Source of the DNA: a virus
Virus record (IMG/VR): IMGVR_UViG_3300017788_000142
Span: 1 to 26,619 of that record
Length of the DNA stretch: 26,619 nucleotides
Strand: one strand, 5' to 3'
The notes under the pieces were generated by a model, which was given only the letters and a program-made list of their open reading frames with translations, was not told the DNA's origin and did no database searches. Position numbers and translations under genes: made by a program. Shown here piece after piece: positions 15,301-21,900 of the stretch. Positions within the stretch are counted from its first letter, which is position 1. Each line of letters starts with the position of its first letter.

Positions 15301-17376
15301 TCAACTGCTGGATTTGGATTCCAACCTTTAGTTTCAGCTGGAGGAACTGCGGTTGTTTCTATTGCTGGCACAATTCAATCAATTAGTATTGGCAACAGCG
15401 GCTCTGGTTATCGTTCTGGAGCGCAGACTGTAAGAGTTGGTGTTGGAACTTCAAGTACAAGAACTCCAAATATTCAATTTATTGGAACCGCAGCAGTTCA
15501 AAATGGTTGCGTCGTAAGTATTGCGATTACGAATCCCGGAATTGGATATACTAGATCAAATCCTCCAGTTGTCTTTATTGATTCTCCACTTTCTTATAGC
15601 AATATTCCACTCATTTATAGTTCATCTTCAATTCCTGGAATTGGAAGTGGTGCAAAAGTTGATATTGTGGTGGGCCAAGGTTCAAGCGTTGTCAATTTTG
15701 AAGTTAGAAACAGTGGCTATGGATATGGTCAAGGTGAAACTCTTACCGTTGCAATCGGTGGTACAGTTGGTATTCCAACAAATACAACTCTATCCTATCA
15801 AGAATTCAGACTTACTGTTGATAGAACTCATACAGACTCTTTTGCTGGTTGGTCTATTGGCGATTTACAGGTTATTGATCCATTTGATGCTTTATTTGAT
15901 GGAGAAAGAAAAATCTTTCAAATTAAAATAAATGAAGCTCTTACATCTATTAGAACAAGACCTGGATCAAATATTGATATTCAGGCAACGTTATTAGTGT
16001 TTATTAATGATGTTTTACAAGTACCTGGATCTGGATATATTTTCCGTGGAGGTAATTTAATTACATTCCCAGAACCACCAAAATCTGGAGATACTTCAAA
16101 AATTCTCTTCTATAAAGGCACTAGTAATGTTGATGTTGCTTTAGTCGATGTTTTAGAACCAATTGAAGTAGGTGACGGTTTACAATTAATTGATGATTCA
16201 ATTTTCTTAACTGAAGATGAAAGACTTGTTACAAGTATTCCTGCAAGTGATTATGTAAATACGAATACTTATTTTAATCCTGGACTTACATTTGGAGAGA
16301 CCTATGTAAGACCTGTTACACTATGCTATCAAACTGAAGATAAAATTATTGATGGATTAGAAGTTGGAAAAACCAGAGTTCTTTATGAACCATTTGTTCA
16401 ACCATCAACAAATATAATTAATAGTCTTGGAATTACATCTTCAGTAGTATTTGTGGAAAATGCAAAGACTTTCTTTGATTCACAAAAAGAAAATACTACT
16501 GGAAGTACAAACTACAAGAAAATTACTATTACATCTCAAGATGCAGTTTCTGGAGCAGCTGCAACTGCAGTTGTTTCTGCCGCTGGAACAATTACTTCGT
16601 TTGTAATCAGTGATGGTGGTTATGGATATACTTCGGCACCAGACGTGGTTGTTTCAAATCCAGTTGGTCTTGGATCAACATATAGAGCTTCTGGTTCTGC
16701 AACCATAACGAATGGTGTTGTAACATCTATTGGAGTTTCTGCAATTGGTTATGGGTATACATCAACAAATCCGCCATTAGTTTTAATTCAAAGTCCAAAA
16801 GTTACTAAAGAAGAAATATCTAATGTTACATTTGAAGGCGACTTTGGTATTATTACAGGAATTAAAACTACATCAGTTTCTGTTGCAACAACGGGATTAG
16901 TATTTGACTTCTTTATTCCACAGAATTCTTATCTAAGAGATTTAAATATCAATACTGTCGGTATTGCCACAACCGGTGTCAGTGGAATTCAAACTGGATA
17001 TTATTTCGTAGTTAAGAATTCAAATGTTGGAAATGGAGTAACAGCAAAAGATGAAACCGGTGGAACCGTAGGTATTGGAACAACTTGTTTGGATAACATT
17101 TATAAGGCTGTTGCAGTTTCGATTGCACAAACTGCTGTCCCTGGTATTGGATTGACTTATGTTGCAAAAGTAACCATAAGTCTTACTTCATATAATAATC
17201 TTATAGGACTTGGATTTAGTTCATTCTATGGCGAATATAGTTGGGGAAGACTTTCTACTATGAATAGAGTATATCCAAAAGCATTTACAAATTATATCAA
17301 TGGTATTGCTGGAGTTTCAAGTTCTCCAACAGTTCAAAGATTACTTCCTCTGAAATACCGAGATTATACTACATAA
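6331..17376 (+). CDS. 7: Giant gp7-like baseplate wedge protein with YHYH domain, 3681 aa
   Basis: The position between genes 6 and 8 and two segments resembling T4 gp7 support a gp7 assignment. The first is VKDFYSSKGTDNSFRILFYA with DLVGSTLYQ (191-258), like the FYSTKGIEASYKFLF...DLVGQTIY region of T4. The second is DYYQYFSYSVKTNIPLETW with HPVGF (2105-2136), like the T4 segment ending in HPVGF. T4 gp7 is about 1032 residues; the extra length is insertions. These include immunoglobulin-like or beta repeats with GxGY/GSGA motifs, a YHYH-type domain (about 1131-1260), three tandem repeats (2248-2580), a fibre-like FINDVLQVPGSGY module (near 3225-3245) and a conserved-looking C-terminus (LLPLKYRDYTT). 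It should form the outer wedge of the baseplate. One uninterrupted frame, starting one base after gene 6. Confidence 0.8.
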   Translation: MSEFRVKTSLIVENQVPSYVREEFPLLVEFLSQYYRSLDFQSGPSDILQNIDQYVKLDSLVNLIDSTTLSSFVEFYDTTINVVSTTGFPDSYGLLLIDNEIITYESKTSTSFVNCKRGFSGTTAYQDSTSVDQLVFADTNVDEHADESIVSNLSVLFLKEFLLKVKKQISPGFDGRDLYSQLNESLFLKQVKDFYSSKGTDNSFRILFYALYGDTEASVIKPSDYLIQPSDARYYITKDLVVEKIIGDPNDLVGSTLYQDDEFFEPAKGTVSKVERILRGQKEYFIISLDHDQDTDFQVYGTFAIHPKTRVVTTAGIGVTTLDVDSTVGFPQSGTLILNQATDTEFSVTYQEKTLNQFLGCSNITSEIPSQKEVVLDSYAYGRVGISTDNIVKVRITGVLSDLKILDKTYYYEKDERIEIESLGSNLSSAKANNWFFNVSVRYDVKSIQLVDVSTYTYRVNLFDEHDFVIGDSITLISSNSREFYGEIIPENINSVYSSSISGFDSKLSFNITGQGQLNTGVFYTVRKNVSKVSTTNYASLTKYTTNVQNVYTDLNDTLYVASNSLPTYYNNPLAINDRSITFSGSFSGTELIIGTHGFITGDAIVYNPTVNTNKLDLRSGIYFVKRVNNTTISIARSRENIFTENYISVSGTVSNNVFFLYDFSDDLLNAKQVEPQKLIRKISPAESDGSSYDTPVGTTGMFINGVELVNYKTTDIIFYGPLQQVVPTASGSGYDVINPPTLHIADAIGFGATGICTVTGSLVRVDVIDPGFDYLEDPIITITGGDGSGALVKPNLIEFDHSSSFNSSAGALQVNTTNDTIGFSSYHKFRDSEEVIYDTQGGTNVSGLTTGAKYYVKVQDGFTIKLHKTFTDSAVGINTVDLTSYGAGNHKLLSTAKKKKIGTISVINGGSGYVSSGSTILLTIKSRIGISTLTGQSFEAILNPIFRGNITSVSLTSSGVEYGSEEIINYNRQPTFSLNSGSGAEVIPVISNGKIKQVFVTKPGHDYNSSPNLIINSSTGSGAVLSPVVQNGQLVDVKVIFEGLGYSEGTNIDIIAAGSGAQFEAEIKSWRVNEVERLLYFNQINLDDGILLKSKTESYGLQYGHAYASRGLRSSSLAKETVGERPIYVPDLRTSGGSEINSSSHSPIIGWAYDGNPIYGPYGFDSNGSVKRMVSGYTQVSSSVRPNILRYPLGFFVEDYQFTNTGDLDASNGKYGPTPEYPDGTYAYFCTINSVNDSTGIFQSYRRPVFPYVIGNTYKSNPISFNYLASSNQDEININETNWSRNTHPYHLTKSRSYYDYVLDSNKIKKQLSLIKSTTKSGIDSIGITTGGSNYQVGDKIVFDNETTGGFGISAKVSIVGGKQVTSVGIATSTLTNVQMIPIADAKNFVGYSPNPHNYLNRETITFTASGITTSGKITSIANELLVTTGIGSTGYTGLVTYFNVSGNLVTIKENDVYQILAEQVKILNVDTVSSRIRVRRSYNETQGISTISAGIAITERPRKFILPFGISTSTYNFKLDKQIYFDPKESVGLGTTAGPGIGYTLTFTNPGAGLTQITIPTQALWLPKHEIETGTQLIYNANGGNAISISTDGISSYQLANDSVLYAARLGDYILGISTVKVGLGTTGSFVGIATTASLVYFTNIGLGNTHSLTTNYDNTLDGTTTLNRVTVSTASTHNLQSADYANVSVLSGVITSLYSGNYEVISAGGTQFTYTIKDYPENALYTQNDGELKYSTNSTQVYGSIVGIDLISKGLSYKTLPKVSYVSSGIGTGAILVSYGTSIGSINKIELQDIGFDYPSDLSLRPTANLPQILQVKDLYSFESIGIASVGKNYNVAPDLIVVDELTGEVNSQTNLRYNLGDKNVTILSNAYNLDKETSVIRSVNNGNGVGISTIRFIPASQDVVVTLGSSFSDAGSYPFAIGDRILIENISVGIGSTAKGYNSESYGYRFFTIANLDPNIGGIGGTVSYNISGLLKTGEIPGNYDSINSAGRIIPEKDLPIFVPEFKTNDFLEGEIVNSQSASGEVVRWNNKNSLLKVSSNIDFNSGEVVSGESSKTQAEIVSVLNFNSIYDVKSSSVVKKGWQKETGFLSNDLQKIHDNDYYQYFSYSVKTNIPLETWDSSVDELNHPVGFKKFADLQVKSLPVGVGIGSTVGTESNVIVELDSSLNLHCKTDFDLARENNIIIGANYASNQIIFESAILQDYLESIGNRVLMIDDLSPEFNSNPRSTKYSNIDVFTLSTARYKKYVTFVNDLAYADQNQILLVSLLHDDNYGYLNQYGKIYNDDDLGAFDFSVFGSEGVLEFHPNYYEENSYNVSFSALAVSDLTTSVGQLNLGDVVSIASSSVTIPSGTSTATAIVGIASTYRGSKIYVVIGATDGSYYEVDELSVVHNGTDVSYMDYGQLTTGSLSSYGSPGIGTYYSYLSGSNLNVDLIPYAGLSTNYFVNTIRVSIANSSSVGVGTSYIFDGFVGSGFTSIASSGSPTAVNVASFPSDHDAAYYIGVVEDFTNNEYQISEMVVLKNQSNAYITEYGYIHTDGSLGDFTVARIGDDTVLQFTPRANIQTQVRVYQEAITALHAHDYPREISLNNAAVDGGHALYEGTAISSKKNFGLTHRQRPIFERYFDGTSTNIVDLANDRLQIPEHFFVTGEKIYYEYGGSDTSSANAIGIATTSISGIGVTDKLPRTLYAYKTDNLYLKFAGSAADALSSPPKFLDITSVGIGTSHIVKGSNQNARSMIAIDNVIQSPIVGTSITTTVGTYVEAITNIVTLSGITSIFSGDLIKIDNEIMRLDTLGFGATNVAIVQRGWLGTGIATHQVGTVVTKLSGNYNIDANTIYFANSPWGQIPFTNPSSRADEQDYVGLITGSTFSGRVFLRSGDVNSSSDAYFYNKIFDDISESFTGVNTSFILKSNASNITGVSTSNAVILVNQIFQQPSRNTSPITVTGNYSLSESSGITTISFIGNASQSYDINASGLPRKGILVSVGSTAGFGFQPLVSAGGTAVVSIAGTIQSISIGNSGSGYRSGAQTVRVGVGTSSTRTPNIQFIGTAAVQNGCVVSIAITNPGIGYTRSNPPVVFIDSPLSYSNIPLIYSSSSIPGIGSGAKVDIVVGQGSSVVNFEVRNSGYGYGQGETLTVAIGGTVGIPTNTTLSYQEFRLTVDRTHTDSFAGWSIGDLQVIDPFDALFDGERKIFQIKINEALTSIRTRPGSNIDIQATLLVFINDVLQVPGSGYIFRGGNLITFPEPPKSGDTSKILFYKGTSNVDVALVDVLEPIEVGDGLQLIDDSIFLTEDERLVTSIPASDYVNTNTYFNPGLTFGETYVRPVTLCYQTEDKIIDGLEVGKTRVLYEPFVQPSTNIINSLGITSSVVFVENAKTFFDSQKENTTGSTNYKKITITSQDAVSGAAATAVVSAAGTITSFVISDGGYGYTSAPDVVVSNPVGLGSTYRASGSATITNGVVTSIGVSAIGYGYTSTNPPLVLIQSPKVTKEEISNVTFEGDFGIITGIKTTSVSVATTGLVFDFFIPQNSYLRDLNINTVGIATTGVSGIQTGYYFVVKNSNVGNGVTAKDETGGTVGIGTTCLDNIYKAVAVSIAQTAVPGIGLTYVAKVTISLTSYNNLIGLGFSSFYGEYSWGRLSTMNRVYPKAFTNYINGIAGVSSSPTVQRLLPLKYRDYTT
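8500..9530 (+). repeat. Gly/Tyr beta-module repeats, cluster A in gene 7
   Basis: At least five degenerate copies of a module with a G-x-G-Y turn, a strand, and a GSGA turn can be read: GSGYDVINPPTL, GGSGYVSSG, SGVEYGSEE, PGHDYNSSPNL and GLGYSEGTN, with SGSGAE, STGSGAV and AAGSGAQ between. The DNA 10-mer GGATCTGGTG recurs exactly at 9391 and 9505. Confidence 0.65.
9721..10100 (+). other. YHYH-type domain encoded within gene 7
   Basis: Residues about 1131-1257 of the gp7-like protein contain GWAYDGNPIYGPYGF (1151-1165), then YPLGFFVEDYQF, LDASNGKYGPTPEYPDGTYA (1209-1228) and YFCTI. This order (YDG-PIYGPYG, LD--NG, PEYPDGTY-YF) is the signature of the YHYH domain as I remember it. The domain's function is unknown to me. 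Confidence 0.7.
11560..11860 (+). repeat. Gly/Tyr beta-module repeats, cluster B in gene 7
   Basis: Three more copies are recognisable: SKGLSYKTLPKVSYV, DIGFDYPSDLSL and SVGKNYNVAPDLIVV, with GIGTGAILVSY as the GSGA-type turn. They lie between the YHYH region and the second gp7 core segment. Confidence 0.55.
13072..13311 (+). repeat. Tandem ~125-aa repeat in gene 7, copy 1
   Basis: The core reads KKYVTFVNDLAYADQNQI, then LVSLLHDDNYGYLNQYGKIY and LGAFDFSV...GVLEFHPNYY. Shared positions with copies 2 and 3 are the Y-V-V strand, a short loop, a Y/I strand with L/M-V-hydrophobic, Y..YG.I, LG.F and a L.F.P-type strand. Confidence 0.6.
13441..13710 (+). repeat. Tandem ~125-aa repeat in gene 7, copy 2
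   Basis: The core reads GSKIYVVIGATDGSYYEVDE, then LSVVHNGTDVSYMDYGQLTT and LNVDLIPYAG. The matching tyrosine codon lies 372 bases (124 codons) after that of copy 1. It is the most divergent copy in its middle, with a GSPGIGTYYSYLSGS insertion. Confidence 0.6.
13831..14070 (+). repeat. Tandem ~125-aa repeat in gene 7, copy 3
   Basis: The core reads AAYYIGVVEDFTNNEYQISE, then MVVLKNQSNAYITEYGYIHT and LGDFTVARIGDDTVLQFTP. The matching tyrosine codon lies 387 bases (129 codons) after that of copy 2. Its LGDF and VLQFTP strands match LGAF and VLEFHP of copy 1 closely. Confidence 0.6.
15330..15770 (+). repeat. Gly/Tyr beta-module repeats, cluster C in gene 7
   Basis: Three clear copies occur close together: NSGSGYRSGAQTV, NPGIGYTRSNPPVVFI and NSGYGYGQGETLTV, with PGIGSGAKVDIVV between the last two. 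They follow a GFGFQPLVSAGGTAVVSIAG segment, which I associate with cyanophage tail proteins. Confidence 0.65.
16540..16800 (+). repeat. Gly/Tyr beta-module repeats, cluster D in gene 7
   Basis: Two near-identical copies are adjacent: ISDGGYGYTSAPDVVVSNP and SAIGYGYTSTNPPLVLIQSP, joined by ASGSATITNGVVTSIGV. They lie about 270 residues before the C-terminus of the giant protein. Confidence 0.65.
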
Positions 17377-17379
17377 ATA
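17372..17379 (+). promoter_or_regulatory. Late promoter octamer candidate overlapping the gene 7 stop (CATAAATA)
   Basis: Seven of eight bases match TATAAATA. The octamer includes the TAA stop of gene 7 and lies 15 bases before the ATG of gene 8. A start near 17385 would leave a leader of only about ten bases. Confidence 0.5.
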
Positions 17380-17394
17380 CATAAAAAACTCCAA

Positions 17395-18948
17395 ATGGCT
17401 GCTATTATAACAGATCAATTTAGAATATTGAGTGCTAAGAATTTTGTTTCTGTAGCTAGTTCTTCAGACAACTCATATTATGTTTTTGTAGGACTTCCCA
17501 ATGCGTCAGAATATAGTACGACGTGGGACACAAATCCTCCAGCACCAAAGGATAATTTTAGTGAAGAGAATTCATATTGGGATACTGCAATTGCAGTCAA
17601 AAAAATATCGACAGAAAATATTAAACAAATTATTAGAAAGATAACCTGGACATCGGGAATTACTTATGACATGTATAGACATGATATAAGTAGAACTAAT
17701 ACATCAAAACCATCTGATGCAACTAGTTTATATGCTGCAAATTATTATGTCGTAAACTCGGACTACAGAGTTTATATCTGTTTACAAAATGGAACAAATC
17801 CAGAAAACCCAGAAGGAAGACCTTCTCTTGATGAGCCAATCTTTACAGATTTAGAACCAAGATCCGCAGGTACAAGTGGTGATGGATATATTTGGAAATA
17901 TCTGTATACAATTGCTCCTAGCGATATTATCAAGTTTGAAACTTCAAATTTTATTCCTGTTCCAAAAGATTGGGGAACTAGTGATACAAACTCAACAGTA
18001 AGAAACAATGCCGCTACAAGCGGACAGATCAAAATTGTAACGATTACCAATCGTGGTGTTGGCATTGGAACTGCAAACACAACCTACACTAGAGTTCCAA
18101 TTAAAGGAGATGGGATTGGTGCCGAAGCAACAATCATCATCAACAATAATTCTAAAGTAGAATCTATTACAATATCCAATGGTGGATCTAGTTATACCTA
18201 TGGAACAGTTGATTTAGTTGCAGGAAACGTACCTGTAGGAACTACTCAACCAAACTTTGACGTAATTATTCCTCCAAAAGGTGGACATGGAGCAGATATC
18301 TATAGAGAACTTGGGGCTAATAGAGTTGCACTTTACGCGAGAATTGAAAACGACACACAAAATCCAGATTTTATAACAGGAAATCAAATTTCAAGAGTTG
18401 GTGTAATTGAAAATCCATTGGTTTACAATTCAAGTTTTATCCTTACTGAAGATAAGGCAAGTGCAGTTTATGCATTGAAACTTGTTGGTACTGGATATAG
18501 CACTGCAACTTTTATTGCCGATGCATTAGTTACCCAAACAGTAGGAGTAGCATCTACTGCTGTTGGTAGAGTCATTTCATATGATCAAAATACTGGAGTT
18601 TTAAAATACTGGCAAGATAGAACTCTTGTTGGATTTAATAGTGATGGTACTAAAAACTCCACACCAATTTATGGATTTAATATGAATAGATTCACATCAT
18701 CTCCTGGTGTTGGTGGCACTACTATAATTCAAGGTGGAAGTGCTGGATTATCTATTGATACAAATTACAATGGTATATCTACCTCAATAAATAGTAGGAC
18801 ATATTATTTTGGACAGAACTTTATTAATGGTGTGTCTAGTCCAGAAGTTCAAAAGTATTCTGGAAACATCATTCATGTAGATAATAGACCCTCTGTTACA
18901 AGATCGTCTAGCCAAAAAGAAGATATCAAGGTAATTTTGCAATTCTAA
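17395..18948 (+). CDS. 8: gp8-like baseplate wedge protein, 517 aa
   Basis: Homologue of T4 gp8, a wedge protein of the baseplate. Three blocks align with T4 gp8 as I remember it. These are GDGYIWKYLYTIAP (162-175) followed by NFIPVPKDWG (185-194), like GDGYVWEYLFEIPP and VPWPEE; GNQISRVGVIENPL (329-342), like FRQISIITNPL; and KYSGNIIHVDNRPSVTR with a final IKVILQF (487-517), like HSGEMIYMENRPP and INILFTF. T4 gp8 is about 334 residues. The extra length lies mainly in two insertions, residues 195-296 and about 343-482, that carry GSSY/GTGY beta modules and a TGVLKYWQD segment. No Shine-Dalgarno is visible. The next gene begins six bases after the stop. Confidence 0.88.
   Translation: MAAIITDQFRILSAKNFVSVASSSDNSYYVFVGLPNASEYSTTWDTNPPAPKDNFSEENSYWDTAIAVKKISTENIKQIIRKITWTSGITYDMYRHDISRTNTSKPSDATSLYAANYYVVNSDYRVYICLQNGTNPENPEGRPSLDEPIFTDLEPRSAGTSGDGYIWKYLYTIAPSDIIKFETSNFIPVPKDWGTSDTNSTVRNNAATSGQIKIVTITNRGVGIGTANTTYTRVPIKGDGIGAEATIIINNNSKVESITISNGGSSYTYGTVDLVAGNVPVGTTQPNFDVIIPPKGGHGADIYRELGANRVALYARIENDTQNPDFITGNQISRVGVIENPLVYNSSFILTEDKASAVYALKLVGTGYSTATFIADALVTQTVGVASTAVGRVISYDQNTGVLKYWQDRTLVGFNSDGTKNSTPIYGFNMNRFTSSPGVGGTTIIQGGSAGLSIDTNYNGISTSINSRTYYFGQNFINGVSSPEVQKYSGNIIHVDNRPSVTRSSSQKEDIKVILQF
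18010..18230 (+). repeat. Gly/Tyr beta-module copy inserted in gene 8
   Basis: IVTITNRGVGIGTANTTYT, then GDGIGAEATIIINNNSKVES and ISNGGSSYTYGTVDLV repeat the turn-strand-GSGA-strand pattern of the gene 7 modules. It sits exactly in the first insertion relative to T4 gp8. Confidence 0.6.
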
Positions 18949-18954
18949 GAAATC

Positions 18955-21900
18955 ATGCCAGAGTCAACCAATCTCAACGTTTCTCCATATTTTGATGATT
19001 TTGATTCTACTAAGAATTATTATAAGGTCTTGTTTAAACCTGGATATCCTGTTCAGGCTAGAGAATTAACTACTTTACAATCCATTCTTAAAAACCAAAT
19101 TGAACAATTTGGTAATCACGTATTTAAAGAAGGATCTGTAGTAATCCCTGGGCAGTTAAGTTATACAAATCAGTATAAATTCGTAAAGATTGAAAATTCA
19201 TATCTCGGCGTAGACGTAAGCGTTTATATTAATGATCTTGTAGGTAAAAAAATCACAGGAGATCAATCTAAAGTACAAGCACAAATTTTATCTGTGCTTC
19301 CACAAAACGAACTTGGAAATGAATATACAACTCTTTATGTGAACTATTTGGCTTCTGGATTGGGTGATCAAAAAGTATTTTCAGATAATGAAAAATTAAC
19401 ACTTAACGAAAGTTACTCTCAAAACTCAATCATTATTCAAAGTGGTGAAGGATTTGCAAACACTACTTTATCTGCGACTGGTAATGGTTCTGCTGCTGTT
19501 CTTAGCAATGGAATTTATTTCTTGCGCGGATACTTTGTTGAAGTATCTGAGCAAACATTAGTTCTTGAACCATATAGCAATATCCCAAGTTATAAAGTTG
19601 GATTTGATATTATTGAAGAATTTATTAATGCGGATGAAGATGATTCTTTAAATGATACTGCGAAAGGATTTTCTAACTATGTAGCACCAGGAGCTGATAG
19701 ATTTAAAATCACTGCAGTATTATCTAAGAAAGGTTTAACAGAAACGACAGCAGAAAATTTTATTAGTTTATTAGAAGTAAGAAGTGGAGAATTAGTAAAA
19801 AATACAACTACAACATCCCAATATAACGTTCTTTCTACAGAACTTGCTAGAAGAACATCTGAAGAGTCTGGTGATTATTATGTCAGACCATTTGACATTA
19901 CTGTAAAAGAAACTTTAAATGACAATCTTGGAAATAATGGAGTATTTCAAGAAGGTCAGTTAACATATAATAATCAAACTCCTAAAGAAAGTTTAGGCAC
20001 TTATAAAATTGGTGCAGGAAAAGCATATGTCAAAGGATATGAAGTAGAATCTTTATCTGCAAATTTCCTCGATTTCCAAAAACCAAGAACAACAAAAACA
20101 ATTACTGATGCAAGTCTTGCATATGTAACTGGTCCGACTTTTACAGTTAATAATGCTTTTGGAGCTCCTAATTTAAATCTTGGAAGTCCATTCATTGTAA
20201 GTTTAAGAGACTCTAGAGTTGGAGTTGTTTCTGCTACGCTTCCAGGAAAAGAAATTGGATTAGCAAGAGTTTATGATTATGCTTTAGAATCTGGATCCTA
20301 TAATACCACGAATTTAAAATTAAATCAATGGGATATTTCTTTATTTGATGTAGAAACCTATACTGAAATTACTCTTAACCAAAATGTAACGTTAACAACT
20401 CCAGTTCATATTAAAGGAAAAGCAAGCGGAGCTACTGGATACCTTAGATTTGATGTTAATAATGCAGGCATTCTTACTGCATATGGTGTGAAAGGATCAT
20501 TTGCTGCAAATGAGAAATTTATCTTTAATGGCGTAGAAACCACAAGTAGAGTTTCTACTGCGATTACTGAGTATACAATACAAAATGTAGAATCTTTATC
20601 AAATGTAAGCACATCTTCAACTTCATTCACTGCAGATATTGTACCAACTATTACATATAATGTAGGACTTGCTTCTGTTACTGCAAGATCTGCAACTGGA
20701 ATCAGCAGCATTAGTTTAAATGTAGGAAATAGTAACTTTGCATTTACAAATAATGTGAAAGTTGGTGGATTAGTAAAATATACAATTGCTGGATCCACAG
20801 TTCCAACTCATAACACAATTGTTACAGTTTCAGCAAATTCTATTGTTGTAACTGGAGTTACGACTGTAACTGGAATTTGTGAGGGTTCTCCACCGGCAAC
20901 AGCAAGTTCTGTAAGTGATCTTGCAATTCTTGGATCTTCTTTTCAGACTTCAGTAGATAATACTTTATATACGAAGCTTCCTAAGAATTTTATTTCTTCT
21001 GTAGATCTTACAGATTCTAATCTTACAATTAAAAAAGAATTTGCCGTTACTATTGCAAGCAATCAATCAAACACATTGGTTGCATCTGCAAATGAAACAT
21101 TCTTACCATTTGATGAAGAAAGATACGTACTGGTTAGATCTGACGGCACATTTGAAACGTTACGTGCAGATAAGTTCTCATTTGATGCAACTGGATCTCA
21201 ACTAACAATTTTTGGATTAGGCTCAAATGATAGTGGTGCAAGACTGATTGCAACTTTGCGTAAAATCAAAGTTAAAGCAAAAGCAAAAAATAAGAACAGA
21301 ATCAAAACTTTAATCATCAATAAATCAAAGTATGAGCATTCTGGTATTGGATCAACCACTGTAAATGATGGATTAACTTACGGAACGTTCCCATACGGCA
21401 CAAGAGTTCAGGATGAAGAGATTTGTCTGAATGTTCCAGATGTAACAAAGCTCTACGGCATTTTTGAATCTACAACAACATCTGAAGCGTCTTTACCAGC
21501 AGTTACCTTCAGCTCTTTAACTGGACCTACAAATAAAACTAGCGATTTGTTAGTTGGTGAAAAATTTACGGGACAAACTTCAGGAGCTGTTGCGGTCTTT
21601 ACAAATAAAGTCAATGATCTTCAAATTAATTATGTTTACTTAAACGACAAGTCATTCCAATCAAGTGAAGTTGTAATGTTTGAAGAAAGTGGAATTAATG
21701 CCACTATTTCTGCCCTTACATTGTCCGATAAAAATATAACTGCAGATTATACATTAGATGCTTCACAAAAAAATACAATCTATGATTATTCCAGAATTGT
21801 AAGAAATCCAGTATCAAAAGAACCAGTAAAGCAAATTAAAATTATTTTTGAATCTGCAAGTTTTGCATCTTCAGATCTTGGAGATATCACGATTGTAAAT

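Noticed and set aside
15521-15931. 136-codon frame inside gene 7 in another frame
   Set aside because: It is extremely leucine/isoleucine-rich, as expected from frame-shifted reading of the real gene, and has no start signals.
18786-18793. AATAAATA octamer inside gene 8 as a late promoter
   Set aside because: It lies in coding sequence about 160 bases before the next gene with no other signal. Chance is likely in AT-rich DNA.
20406-20798. 130-codon leftward frame inside the 2498-residue gene
   Set aside because: It lies opposite a well-supported gene, with hydrophobic low-specificity sequence and no promoter or ribosome site.
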